This document shows, in pieces, positions 11,651 through 23,690 of a DNA stretch of 64,000 nt. Within the stretch, counting starts at the first letter, position 1; each line of letters starts with the position of its first letter. Made by a program: the position numbers and the translations under genes. The DNA comes from Monodelphis domestica (taxonomy: Eukaryota; Chordata; Mammalia; Didelphimorphia; Didelphidae). The notes under the pieces were generated by a model. The model was not told where the DNA came from, ran no database searches, and was given only the letters and a program-made list of their open reading frames with translations. The stretch lies in the NCBI RefSeq assembly GCF_027887165.1, contig NC_077230.1:34237351-34301350 (forward strand). Direction: 5' to 3'.

Positions 11651-14600
11651 CTGTATCTATGATTAAAAACCCAGTGTCTGGCTCACATATTTTCCCTCTT
11701 CTTTGTGAATAAAATCTAAATTCTGTGACTTCCAAACTGAAACCAGAGGGTTCTACAATTAATATCCAGTGTACCTTGAAATAAATCTTATTATATATAC
11801 ATATATGCATATAAATCTCATATACTCACAGCTTAGCAAAGGACCAGACACATAAAAAGCATTTAATAAAGGTCATTTTTTTCTTTCTATATACACATGA
11901 CAAGATGTATAAATATATACATACACACATTTATATATGTGTCTCTGTGTGTGTAACTTACATCTATATATACACCTCTATCAAAGAACAGGATACATTT
12001 TTATCAAAACTCTCCTAACATCATTCTAACTGCAAATGGTCTGGTCCCTGTAATTTCCCAGTTCTTATGGCACTTTCACTAATTTTGTCTTTGAACATCT
12101 TTACTAGTCCATTCTACAAAATTATAATCTCCCTGGAGACAGAATCTGTCTTTTCCCTTTCATATACAATACTACACACAGAGAGTGGTTTCATTTTATA
12201 ATATTAAGAAGGAAGACCTACAATGAAGTCCTCCTTCTAATGTCCATCCTGGATGTCTAAACCTCACCAAGTTGGTAACATCTTAATGCTCTGGGAAACT
12301 CTCTGCAACTAGAGAGCAATGGAAGTGACACTTTCCTTCAAAAAGTTAATTCTTCACTGGGAGATCTTTTTGCCTTTGAATTATATCCCTAACCTCATCT
12401 ACTATGTCTATTCCTATCCCCTTTCCCTTTCCCATCCCCATTTCGACCTCTATAAGAATGTCTATCCCTATCCCTAACTTCATGTTAATCCTTAAATCTA
12501 TTTTGATTATTATTCCCTGACAACCTATTCATGGAATTTGTGTATAAGTATTTTTCATGTATAGTATTAAGGGGTTAATTGGAGAGCAGAGAGGCCAGAT
12601 AAGTGGCTAGCAGGTACAAATGAGTTATTTATGGAATAGTTATGAATGCTGGAGAAAAAAAGGATTGAATAAATTGAAATTAATAGAATTATTATGATTG
12701 CACAAATTCCAGACTAACAACTTGATAGAGAAACTTAAAAAATACGTGAACATATCTGAAGTGAATATCAGAAATCAGCCTGAGGAGACAGTAAAAGAAG
12801 ATATAACAACAGGGCAATTATTGGCCGCAGAGGATATCAGTTTAGGTAAGAGTTTGATTCTTGATTAGGCTGAAAGGAATCAATTAGTGTCAAGAAAAGA
12901 GGCAGCAGAGGTTATAATGTAAATATGGAATTTTAGCTGATAAACATTCTGTTGGTCTATTAACACAAATATTTTTAATTTTTTAATTGTACAATTTTAA
13001 TTTTAAATTAAAAAATTTTTTAAAATAAAAAAAAATTTAAATGTTACATGGAGAAACAATTTTGGACAAGTTTTTTTTTTTACCATTTTAAAATTCAGAT
13101 TTGCTACTTACCCTCCTCCCGCTCCCAGACAAGATGATTAATAGGAGAGAGGAGCATATACCCATACTTTCATGTTATACATACTTCCATGTTATTTCTG
13201 TCCATAGATGATAGAAGACACCTATCACTCTTACAATATAAATCTCATGAAGGTTATATTATAGGAGCAGATGTCAGGTTTTGATCTGTCCTTAGCTTCT
13301 AAAATTCTGTCTTTGGCTACAGACACTATTTTCTTCATGAATCCCTTGCAGTTATCTTGGAGACTTACTTTACTGATAATGGTTTTAGTCCTTCACAGTT
13401 GATCATGGCAAAATACTTCTGTTACTATATACATTGTTCTTCTGGTTCTGTTCACTTTTTTCTGAACTCACTCTTTCACTGTTTTTTTATGGTACAATAG
13501 TATTTCATTATAACTATATAGAACAACTTGTTCATTCTTCTCCCACATGATGAATAACCCCATAGTTACCAATTCTTTGCCACTACAAAAAAAGGTGCCA
13601 ATAATATTTTGGTACAGTTAATTCCTTTTATTCTATCTTTGATCCATTTGGGATACTAAGCCTGTAATGAGACTACCGGCTCAAAGGGTATGCATAGTTG
13701 TCTTTGGGTATGGTTCCCTATAGCTCTCAAGAATGGTTGTATCAGTTCATAGTTCCACCAACAGCATATCAGTGTTTCATTTTTCCCATGTCTCCTCCAA
13801 CATTTATCATTTAAGTCAGTTTAGCTAATATGAAAGTTAAGAAGACATATCTCAGAATTGTTTTAATTTAACTTTCTCTCATCAGTAGTGATTTGGAGCA
13901 TTTGTTCCTATAACTGAATAATTTTAATCTCTTCCTCTGAGAACTGCCTGTTGATATCTATTTCTTGATTGGGGAATGTTTTGTATTCTTATAAATTTGA
14001 CTTGGTTCTCTATATATTTGAGAAATGATGCTTTAGTCAGATACTTTATATACCCCCCCCCATTGGTTGTTTCCTAGATTTGTTGTTTCCTTTCTCATTG
14101 GTTTTATTTCAGTAAAATCTTTTAAATTTAATTAAATTAAAATACTTTTTTAAATTAAGTAAGCCATGATTTATATATTTGATTTATTTTTTCAGAAAAC
14201 CAAATTTTTTTCTTATTTGTTAGTTCTATAGTTTTATTTCAATTTATTCATATCTCCCTTGATTTTCAGGATTTCCAAATTGCCGTTTAATTATGGGTTT
14301 TTAATTTGTTTTTTTATAGTTTTTTTACTTGCCTAACCAATTAATTGATGTTCTGTTTCTCTATTTTATTAATATAAGCTATGAGATATGAATTTCCTTC
14401 TAAGTAGTGCTTGGTTACATCCCATAAATTTTGTTTGCATTCCATAAATGTTGTTAATGAAATTGTTATTTGTTTCTATGATTTAATCTTTGATCCATTT
14501 GCTCTTTAGGAAAAGATTGTTTCTAATTCTAAAAATTAGTTTCTAATTTATTTTTAGTCTTCTGCATTTTGTGTCACTTTTCTAGCATTCTGGTCTGAAA

Positions 14601-17600
14601 AGTATGGATTTAATATTTCTGTTTCTATACATTTGGATGTGAGGCTTTTATGACCACTTATGTGGTTGATTTTTGTGAAAGTCACACATATTGCTGAGAA
14701 AATGTGCATTCCTTTCTATTTCCCTTCAGTTTTCTCCAGAGGTCTATCATGTCTGGGTTTTCTAAAGTTCTCTTTACCTTCTTAACTTCTTTCTTGTTTA
14801 TTTTCTGGTTGGATTTATCTACTTTTGACAGGGGAAGGTTGAGATATTCCCCACTAGTAATATTCTTATTTTATTTTTCCTTCTGTAACTTCTTTAATTC
14901 TTCCTTTATGAATATGGATGCTATGCCATTTGATGCATAAATGTTTAATAATGATATAATTTTCATTATCTATCAAACCTTTTATCATTATGATATTTCT
15001 TTCCTTATTTCCTTTGATCAGATCAGTCTTTGCTTTTGATTTGTCTGAAATCAGATTTGCTATCCTGGCTTTTATTACTTTATTTGAGGCATAGTATATG
15101 CTACTCGAGCCTCTTTTATTCTGTGTGTGTTGTCTCCATGTTTTAAATGTGTTTCTTGTGGGCAGAATAATGTGGTGTTCTGGTGTTTAAACAACTCTGC
15201 TATCCTTTTCTGTTTTATGTGTAAGTTCAGTCCATTCACATCCACATTCCATATTACTAATTGTGTTTTCATGCATCTTATTTTCCTTGTTTATTCTTCT
15301 CTTTCTCTCTTTTCAGCCTTTCCATGTTCATAGATGTTTTGTTATTGACTATCACCTCCCCCAATTCAACCCTCCTTTTTTGTTCACCCTCAACACCTTC
15401 TTCTCTCTAACCTCCTACTTCCCTATAGGGTAAGATAAGTTTCTACAGATGAATATGGCTGTTATTTCCTTTTTGAGCTAGTTCTGATGAGAGTAAGGTC
15501 CAATCAGAGTTAAAGCACATCTCCTCCACTGGATTTGCTGTTTATGTGCCTGTTAATGAGAAATAGTTTGCCTCCTTCTAGATCTCCTTTTCTCTCTTCT
15601 CCATTTATTCTTCTTTCCCATTCCCTCCCATTTAATATCATCCCATCTTATTTAGCTTCCTTTCTTTGATGCATACCCCTTTTATTGCTCCAATATTAAG
15701 TATTTTAGATACTTTAATCTTAAGTATTATTTTCAATATTAAGTATTTTAGATTCTTTAGCTTTAGCTTGCCTTTGAAATATTATAGATGTCTTAATTAT
15801 TTCAATGATCATCTTGCCAGGTATGAATGAACTCAATTCAACTTTCGCAAAACTATCATGTATTATTCCTCTCTTGAGTTTTGAATTTAGTCATCAAATT
15901 TTGTTTTCAACTTTTTTGCATGAGAAAAGTCCAAATTTCTCTATTTCATTAAAGAGCAGTTGTTACCTTTTGGAAGTTTAATCTTGGTTTTACTCGGTGT
16001 ATAATTCTAGGTTGCAGTCCTTTGAATCTTTGCTTTTCAGAATGCCATATTCTGTGCCTTCCAGTCCTTTAATGTAAAAACTGCTATGTCCTGGAGAATC
16101 CTGACTATGGCTCCTCAATATTTAAAATGTTTCCTTCTGGCAGCTTCTACTACTTTTTCTGTGGCCTGAAAGTTCTGGAATTTGGTTATAGTAGTACTGG
16201 GGTATTTTATTTTGGGTTTTCTTTCAGGAAGAGAATGGTGGATTCTGTCTATTTCTATTTCCCCCTCTTGTTTGAGGATATCGTAATATTCCCTGAGGAC
16301 TTCTTAAAATATGGAATTCAGGATTTTCTATTGATCATGGTTTTCAGGTATTCTGATGATCTTCAGATGATTTCTCCTGGGTCTATTTTCTAGGCTGGTC
16401 ATATTTACAATTGAAGTATTTCAGACTTTCTTCTATTTTTTTTTAATTTTGGATTTTGTTTTATTGTTTCTTGCTTATGGTTTCATTAACTTCTATCAGT
16501 CCAATTCTAATTTTAAGGAGTTTTCTTCCTTGAGTTCTTGGGTTTCCTTTTCCACTTGACTGTCTTTTCTTTAAAGGGTTGTTTCCTTCAGGTTCTGTTT
16601 TGTTTTTTTTTTTGTTTTGGGTTTGTTTTTTTGTTTTGTTTGTTTGTTTATTGTTGTTGTTTGGTCTCTATTCCCATTTGGTGGATTCAATTAATTAGGA
16701 AGTTTTTTTCTTCAATGATTTTTTTCCCCCAGCTGTTGAGTTTTTCAATTAATTCCCTTATATTTTTTAACTTCTTCCAGGGATTCTTTTTAAGATCTAA
16801 ACTCCTTGCCCACTTTCTTTTGAGGCTTCACATGTTTAATTTATGGCATTGTTGTCCTCTTCTGAGCCCATATATTGATCTTCCTTGTCACTAAAGTACA
16901 TTTCCCAGGTCAGTTTTTTCTTTTTTTACTTGTTTTTCCATTTTTTTCTTTCCTTTGTAACCATATTTATCTTTTGAGATCCTTCTCTGTTCCTGGAGTA
17001 AAAGGGTATATTGTTCTAAGATTACAGAGTACTCTTCTCTGGTATTTGGTGTAGGACTAGCTGCCCTTGTTCCTCGTGGTTTGCCTGTCACGGAGACAGC
17101 AGTACTGGCATGTTCTGGGGAGGTTGGCAACTGTTTCATCCAACTATATTTAGCATAATGACTTACCAGTTCCCCCATTGTTTTGTGGGTTAGTCTGGTC
17201 CCCACTATGTTGCTTCACTGCCCCTACCAAGTAGCCTGGGTGGAGAAGGCTCCCTGTTTTGATTTCTACTGCCCCAGGCTTTCCCCCACCACATGTAAGT
17301 AAGCAAATTACTTCACTGTAGTTCTAATTCCCCCTTCTTGCATCCCTGTAACCTCAAGATTCTTTTGCCATTTGGAAGTGGATAGTTCATTGTTAATTCT
17401 AGTTCCATCTTTACTCCTTTGGAGTCCCAAGGCTCTGATGTCACATGAGAGTTTGAAGGTTCCTTACCTTCTCTACCTGTATAGAGTGACTCCAGCTGGG
17501 TTCCAGGATCTGCCAGTACTATCAGATTGCTCTCTTCTCTTACCTACAGTGAGATGTTGCTCCAACTTTTCTTTGTTTTGAGGCAATTTGTTTTGTTTTG

Positions 17601-20600
17601 TTTTTGCATTGAGGAAATGGAGTGCCTTTTCTTCCTACATCTTATCTTTCAGCATGCAACTTTTGTCTTCATGCAAAATCTGAATAAAAGTGAAGAGGGC
17701 AGTTCTAAAGAAAGGAAGCTGCTGAGGTATCTATACACATAAATGTACATAAACACATATGTACCCATATATACATCCATATATACATACACATATCTAT
17801 ATGTCTGTACGTATATGCATGTGTGAGCATAGAATGCCTTCCGCATTTTAAAGATTTTTTTCATAGACATTGAAAATGTTTTTTTTTACCAAGAACTCCT
17901 TGAGAGCAGAGATTGACTTTTTTGTCTTTTTCTGTATCCTTGGTGCTGTACCTGGAACACTTGAGGCACTTACTAATGATTGCTGACTTATTCAAAACCT
18001 AGGATTTGTTTTTTTTAAGATATATTATCTATAAAAAGAAGAATGTGCATTTTTCAAAGACTTTCAAGTTTTTGAACTATAACACTCAAGGATGAGATAG
18101 AACACTTTATTATCCCTATTACTACAAGAAGAACCTAAGAATCAGAGATGATGATTACCTTTGGCTTATATGTTTCTGTGCCAAGAATAATCCCATGTGC
18201 CTTACCACCAAGTTTATACTCTGCCTGATTATAAGTAAATTTTCTGGGAAAAAGAAACATATAGACATACACACACATACAGACAAAACACAAATACACA
18301 TATAAATGGTATCTAGGTTGGTGCAAAAACTGAAGCTAGTGAGTGGGGAAAAGATTGCAAAAACAGAAAATTACTCATGAATTTATAAATTACTTATAGT
18401 TAAGATCAACGCTGCCATACTCTTAAGAGATGTGCATTATAAAATGTCACATGCATCTGATTTCTTTTAATGTAAAATACTCTCTGTAAGGCTTATTATC
18501 TTGTTTTATCTTCATGACAACGCTGTGGAGGAGGTTACATAAATATCATTTTCCAGATTTTATGGAAAACAAAAACAGGAAGATTCTGGAAATAAGACAG
18601 TACTTGTTCAAGTACACCCAGCTAGTAAATGGACAAGCCAAGATTCTGTAGAAAGAATGCATTGTCACTTTAAAGATATATTACAGAATCCAAATTGTAA
18701 GAAGGAATGGAATACATTCTCTCCCTAGTTAATCTGTGTCACCCTAAGATTTTATTAAGCGTGGGACTCACTCTAATTCCCTACTTAAAATGAATGTGTA
18801 AACTCTAGCTTGAGTCTCTAGCTGCCTTTCTAATGAGACTCACCTTTGTCAGAGACCTTTGTCAGAGTTATGCAGAAAGTGAGGCAGGTCAAGATTCTTT
18901 TGAGAAAAGTGAGGTGGGGGGAAGATTCAGTCTATTTCACCTTCTGCAGATTTAACTATACCATTTACTAGCTGTTTGGAACTTTGAACAACTTACTTAA
19001 CTACTCATGTTCTTTAAATCTCATATGAAAAGTAGTACTGTGAGAAGACCAATCTGACCTTTCGGTGTACATAGTTTCAAAGGAGAAATGCTTGGAAAAG
19101 ATATTGGACAAATTAAATAAAGAAGTATTATATATACATTTACATATACATATACATATATACATATTCTGAAAAGAATGAGTTCCACATACCAACCAGT
19201 GAAGTTTTTTAAAGAATACAGTTCTTTCAGAACAAAAATGACACAATAGAGAAAAGAGAAATGGATCCTATTTTGACTCTGGCAAAGGCTTAAAAGTACT
19301 GGTGAATTTGGAACAACGAATGCCCAGGTGCCAAGAGGAAAAGATCATGAAAAAGTGGTTGGAATGGAACAGAGAGGATATTATAGAACAGAGATGATGT
19401 TATAAGCATCAGTGTTTGATATTAATAAACATTTTAATCACTGACATAGATGAAATAATAGATTCCATATGAAATTTGCAAATAATTTGTTTTAGCTATA
19501 ATTTTCCCAAACCTAGTACTATGGAAAATATATTTTTGAATGTTTTAAATGAATATTATTTTAGATATATCTGTATCTATCTCTTTAGATCTATATGACT
19601 GTCCATCTAAATTTAACTGTTGGCAAATAAGTTAGAGATGGCTTCCTTTCTTAGCTATAGATGTTAGACAACCTATATAGATGTTAGACAACCTATCTAT
19701 ATAGAAGGTTCATTAGAAATCACTTTGTTGGGTGTCATCATTTACCTGAATTTGTCTGGTATTGTGAATATGACAACTTTTGGAGCATCATTGCCATTGC
19801 TAACAGTAGGCAATCTGGTTCAGCCTTTTGAGTCTGGGGTGAATGAGTCACAGTGGGAAGTGGATGATGCACTTCAGGGGCTGTTATTTTTTTGGCTGCT
19901 GAGTACCATTATTATGGTGATATGTTCAGTTGGTGTTCAGGGAGGGTTAGAACCTCTACTGTGAGAGCTTGCTGAATGCTTTTCAGGGCTGCTTATCCCC
20001 ATTTGGTGTCTACCTCTTTCCCAGCTCTTACCTGTGGCTCCAAGCTATAGTTTTCAGCAGCAGCCTGTTAAAACTGTCCAGGCAGATGGGTTAAGCTTGG
20101 GTTTATGTCTAACTCTAGGCTTGTGAAGACCTCTCCTGCCAGAACAGATTGATGAGGCAAAATTTGTTTCAGAAGCCATGAAGGTGGCTGAAGCAAACAC
20201 TTTCGAGTGCTTAAAACTTGGACGGCTATTAGAGACACTGACATCATTCAGGTGATTTTTAATTATCCTGACTTTTGTCTTGCCACAGGATTTAGATGAC
20301 TCTGGAAGAAAGAGTGAGGCTGACAACTCTGGGCAACTCACTTAAATCCAATTCACACATAAGTTAAGATATTACCCTGTGATGTCACTGGTATTCTTTG
20401 AAATGAAGGATCACCACCACCACCACCAATTGATGGAACATATTTTTTATTGACTGAATCATCCTTTTATCTTCTTAAATCTAGCTTTGTTTTAAACTGC
20501 CCTTGCAGCTGGCTAATATTTTCTTGTAGATTCCAAATGATCAGTTTTTCAGGAGAAAGCTCAAAAATTATCTATTTAATCCACTCATTTTGTAGGTGAG

Positions 20601-23490
20601 GAAAATGAAGCCCAGAGAATACATATAGATGACTAGCTCCCCTGCTAAGACTTCAAGTGTCTTGCCTCTAAATCCAATGCTCTATGTTCTTACCTCTGCA
20701 TGATAATATAGAGGGTCATTAGCAATAGGAAGCAATTAAAGGTTGCTGTTGCCTCTGGTTAAACCTAAGAAGAAACTTATACTGTTCTACTCATTGAATT
20801 ATTCATATTCTTAGATATCACAATTAAAAAAGAACAAGTAGAAGAATTACTAGAACAGGAGATCAGCAGTGGCAAACCTGCAATGGGAAAAGCTCCAATG
20901 CAGTTTTCCTGGTTTTGTTAAGAGATGTGCATTTTATAAATGGATAACAAAATTCTTAACAGACAAAATGATTTATTTCTGCTGGATTTTACCCCAATTG
21001 GCTACCATTTTGCTGTGTTTTTCCTTTATATAAAAGAACCTCATTATTTCTGTATGGTTTCTCAGTTGTTCACATCTTCCTCAAATGGACTCTGGCATAG
21101 AGGTATCCAACTCACAACCTATGGATGTGGCCCCAAGAGATCCATTTCTTTTTGAGTTTGACAACACCAACATAGAGGAAAAAATATAGGACATAGAGTG
21201 TATCTAGGGTCAAATTGGAGCTTTGTCACTTCAACTTGTGTGATTGAGGTTATGTGATTTCTGATCAATACGTTTGAGATTTCTCATCTATATAAAATGA
21301 GGGGATGGCACAAGTTGGCATCCAGTGTTACTTCCAAATCTACATCAGGGAAACTTCAACTCCTTACAAGACAAATCATGTATTAGTTGTGTTTAATGTA
21401 GAGGAGGAAGCGGTAGAGAGAGATGATACCATGCCACATGCACAAAACTTTTAACTTAATTGACTTCCATTTCTTGTTTGTTTCTTTTTTTTAACATAAA
21501 AGTCAAGTTAGGTTATACCTATTGTCTTCGATATATGCCAACATAGACATGTGCCCCATAAAAAACCAAAGTTCCTTTAACATATGGCTTTATCTTTCTT
21601 ATGGAATTGAAATTTATGAATTTTTATAGTGTGTTTCTCTTTAGGTAACTTTTTGCATCATAATAGAATATATTTTATGCTTTAATTATTTCCCTCTCAA
21701 ATCTTGGATGATTCTAGCAATGTCCAAGGATACAATTGGCGGAGTTTCTTTTGTTTTAAAAAACATGATAAACAAGTACAGAATGTGCGCAAGCAGGAAG
21801 AAACTGACCTAAAGGTAAATTTTCATTATGTGAAATTTGTCATAAAGATTTATGTGCGTATCTCCATTTTAATTACTAGGGAATGAGCTTTTAAAATAAT
21901 CTCTAAGACCCTTTCGCAGTTTTCACTGTCAAGGGTTATATTAGCATAGGCCAATCTAAGCTTTTAAATATTGTCTCTCTTGATCTCTAGCTATTTGATG
22001 ACGCCTCTGCTTCTTTTATACCCCAAAGCTGCTGGTGTCTGACTGGACAGAAACTCAAGTTGGCCATTGGTTAAAGAGTATTGGAATGAAAAAATATATT
22101 CTGAAATTTGATTATAAAAGAGTAAGCAGTCAAGAACTTCTTGAATTAGACAATGATGCATTAAAAGTAAGCTTCAGAATTGGCTTTTTATATATGCTAC
22201 ATACAATTATATATTAACTTATTTTATGGTGGGCATTGGATGAAAAACAGTACAAATAATGGGATTCCTATATATGGCCTATTTGACAACCTTATGGTTT
22301 TAAAGAAAACATGTTAACTACTTTTTTGAATGTAGTTTCAAGAAATGTTTTTAATGTGATTTGCTCCCCCTTATTTTTAGTATTCCTGCCATATGGTCAT
22401 TCCTTTTTATTTCTATTTATTTATTGAAACCTTATACCTTCCGTCTTAGAATATATAACATATAAATTTCCAAAGAAAAAGAATTTTAAGGGGTGGGCAA
22501 TGTGAGGCAAGTGACTGTCTAAGCATCATACTTCTAGGGGGTCACATTTGAAACCAAGACCTCTTTTCTCTAGGTTTGGTTCTCAATCTATTGAGCCACC
22601 ATTCTTTTTTTTTTAAGAATTCTATTTATTAACAAACACTGGAAAGCAGAAAAGCAATATTTTAATTTTTGACCAGGCAGATTAACTTCACTGAAACAGA
22701 TTAAAAAACAGTAATCATGGGAAATGGCAAGCTTTCATTTCATTTATAGTAAATACAATATCAATATTTTAAGCTTTAAATATCAAATATTGGTTAGTAT
22801 AACATCTTTGTCATTGACTAGAGGTACTAGAGGAATATGATAATTGACTACAAAAAACCCTGAAATATATTCTACTTGGATTCATTTGCCACATAAGAAA
22901 ATATTAGGAGGATTTTTTAAAATATAGCTTCTTTCACAATTATTTCTAAAATGTTCCTAATGTATTCTATTTAAGTATCTCTAAGCTATAAATTTCTGAT
23001 ATTCTGGGTTCTTCAATTTGAAGACAAATGAAAATTATGCAATTAAAAATAATAAAAAAATGCATAGTGTTTCAAATGCAACCATCTCTGGGCTCCCAAC
23101 CAGTTAAGCAAATAAAAATTAATAGATGAGAAATGTAGCTTCAAGTATAATTATGATACCAATAAGAAGTACCAACACTCTTCCTATAAAAGATAGTTTT
23201 TATGTGAATTCCTTAATGCATTTTAGAGTTCTACAATGTAATTTTTTTACTTCATTCAGAGATATTGAATATTTTCCTAGTGTTGTAAAATCTGAGTTCT
23301 TCAGAAAGGATACTTAATTTAATGTTCAGGTTCATTATGTAAAGAGTTATAAAATATATTCATTTGAATGCATGCATGTAAAGTAACAGCTTTCATTTTT
23401 TTTCCAAAGTGCATTGGAATCACTAAGAAGAGAGATCGCAAGAAAATCCTTAAGGGAATTAAGAAAATTCAACAGACAGAAAAAAATTAA
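11502..23490 (+). CDS. Gene B: older SAM-domain paralogue, damaged or partial
   Basis: Six exon-like blocks (11502-11598, 12713-12845, 20815-20917, 21718-21814, 22029-22166, 23410-23490) match gene C exons 6-11 in order, phase and splice sites. They encode a helical linker, an acidic stretch, the [10 protein letters not shown] aromatic-basic motif and a good SAM domain (DWTETQVGHWLKSIGMKKYI to RKKILKGIKKI). No PDZ exons were found in the 11 kb upstream, which is instead 3' flank of gene A. The third block has TT where gene C has a GT donor, and the SAM exon is open only from an acceptor 38 bases inside the expected one. This may be a 5'-truncated pseudogene. Alternatively its exons could serve as alternative 3' exons for gene A, since the first block starts in the right phase. 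The homology is clear; whether it is expressed is unknown. Confidence 0.6.
11606..11655. repeat. Perfect AT palindrome
   Basis: tacagttcatata at the left is the exact reverse complement of tatatgaactgta at the right, joined by an uninterrupted AT run, so all 50 bases can fold back on themselves. It lies 7 bases after the donor of gene B exon block 1. Gene C has about 880 bp of intron at this place. Confidence 0.9.
11656..12712. other. Gene B intron homologous to a gene C intron
   Basis: Aligns with 39715-40847, for example around aacccagtgtctggctcaca and the ccctatccc-rich stretch at 12410-12480. It contains L2/MIR3-like tails (about 11840-11880 and 12110-12180). No further exon seen. Confidence 0.6.
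12713..12845 (+). CDS. Gene B exon block 2 (acidic linker)
   Basis: Acceptor aaattccag, donor ttag|gtaaga, phase 0 in, phase 1 out. Encodes 44 codons ending KEDITTGQLLAAEDISL, aligned with [18 protein letters not shown] of gene C exon 40848-41058. The C exon has 26 extra codons in its middle. Confidence 0.65.
12960..17690 (-). mobile_element. Nearly full-length antisense L1 in gene B intron
   Basis: The reverse strand runs from a decayed 3' UTR (about 13090) through ORF2 to its endonuclease start near 15272 (VNGLNLHIKQKRIAELF, CPQETHLKHGD), then ORF1 and 5' UTR to about 17690. It has many stops. The same insertion is present in gene C at 41690-43205, so it predates the B/C split. The GTTT-rich run at 16600-16665 lies within it. 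Confidence 0.8.
17700..19610. other. Gene B intron, non-coding
   Basis: Contains an L2/MIR3-like tail (about 17890-17990), a short CA/TA-rich run (18260-18305) and a MIR (18485-18655). No exon seen. Together with the 5' part of the L1, the whole stretch is missing from gene C. Confidence 0.55.
18485..18655 (+). mobile_element. MIR SINE
   Basis: Shows the MIR core order: acaacgctgtggaggaggtt, then tcattttccagattttatgg, then caagtacacccagctagtaa and gacaagccaagattc. This is a mammal-wide, very old family. Confidence 0.8.
20130..20435 (+). mobile_element. Marsupial-type retroelement with CAC tail
   Basis: Ends with gatgtcactggtattctttg, gaaggatc and a (CAC)n tail. The matching element is at 43720-44040 in gene C with the same tail. 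The family name is uncertain; I recall similar trinucleotide-tailed repeats in marsupials. Confidence 0.5.
20565..20695 (+). mobile_element. MIR SINE
   Basis: MIR core around cattttgtaggtgaggaaaa followed by a degraded 3' half. The same insertion is in gene C at 44190-44310. Confidence 0.65.
20815..20917 (+). CDS. Gene B exon block 3 with damaged donor
   Basis: Acceptor catattcttag. Phase 1 in, expected phase 2 out. Encodes a glutamate-rich peptide and ends with QFSWF, aligned with GFSWF of gene C. The base after the expected exon end is T, giving TTAAGAG where gene C has GTAAGAG. A GT one base earlier (20917-20918) could be used only with a frame change. Confidence 0.6.
21718..21814 (+). 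CDS. Gene B exon block 4 (aromatic-basic motif)
   Basis: Acceptor gattctag, donor aaag|gtaaat. Same length (97) and phases as gene C exon 45358-45454. Encodes [20 protein letters not shown], almost the same motif as in gene C. Confidence 0.7.
22029..22166 (+). CDS. Gene B SAM exon
   Basis: 46 codons in phase 0 from acceptor ataccccaaag: LLVSDWTETQVGHWL... to LLELDNDALK, donor aaaa|gtaagc. The acceptor that matches gene C is at 21989-21990 but gives the wrong frame. The downstream ccccaaag acceptor, with its pyrimidine tract, restores it. The fold is the usual first four SAM helices. Confidence 0.7.
22425..22605 (-). mobile_element. tRNA-derived SINE, antisense
   Basis: Begins with aaaccttataccttccgtc, passes gggcaatgtgaggcaagtga and ends with ctattgagccaccattc, the reverse of the SINE head. 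Remains of the same insertion lie at about 48790-48855 in gene C, interrupted there by L1. Confidence 0.7.
23410..23490 (+). CDS. Gene B terminal exon (end of SAM)
   Basis: After acceptor tttccaaag: 26 codons and TAA. CIGITKKRDRKKILKGIKKI keeps the usual SAM LGIT-like turn, which genes A and C have changed to IEVN. The tail is shorter than in A and C. Confidence 0.75.
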   Translation, partial: CIGITKKRDRKKILKGIKKIQQTEKN

Positions 23491-23684
23491 TACAATCTAA
23501 CAATTAAATATATCAAAAAGATAATTCTGGAAGATACAGCAAAAATGAGAAAAATATAATTACATGATATTTACCTTTAATCTACTACTTCAACATATTA
23601 TTTTGATATAGAATAATTTTTCATTGTTGAAAAATTATTAATATCATCCATAATAAGCATTACACATATTATACTGTATTTCTG

Positions 23685-23690
23685 AATAAA
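23685..23690 (+). terminator. Candidate polyadenylation signal of gene B
   Basis: AATAAA 195 bases after the stop codon of gene B. The aligned place after genes A and C no longer has the hexamer. Confidence 0.45.

Noticed and set aside
19725-19964. 79-codon hydrophobic frame in the gene B intron
   Set aside because: The matching region in gene C (about 43310-43570) does not keep the frame.
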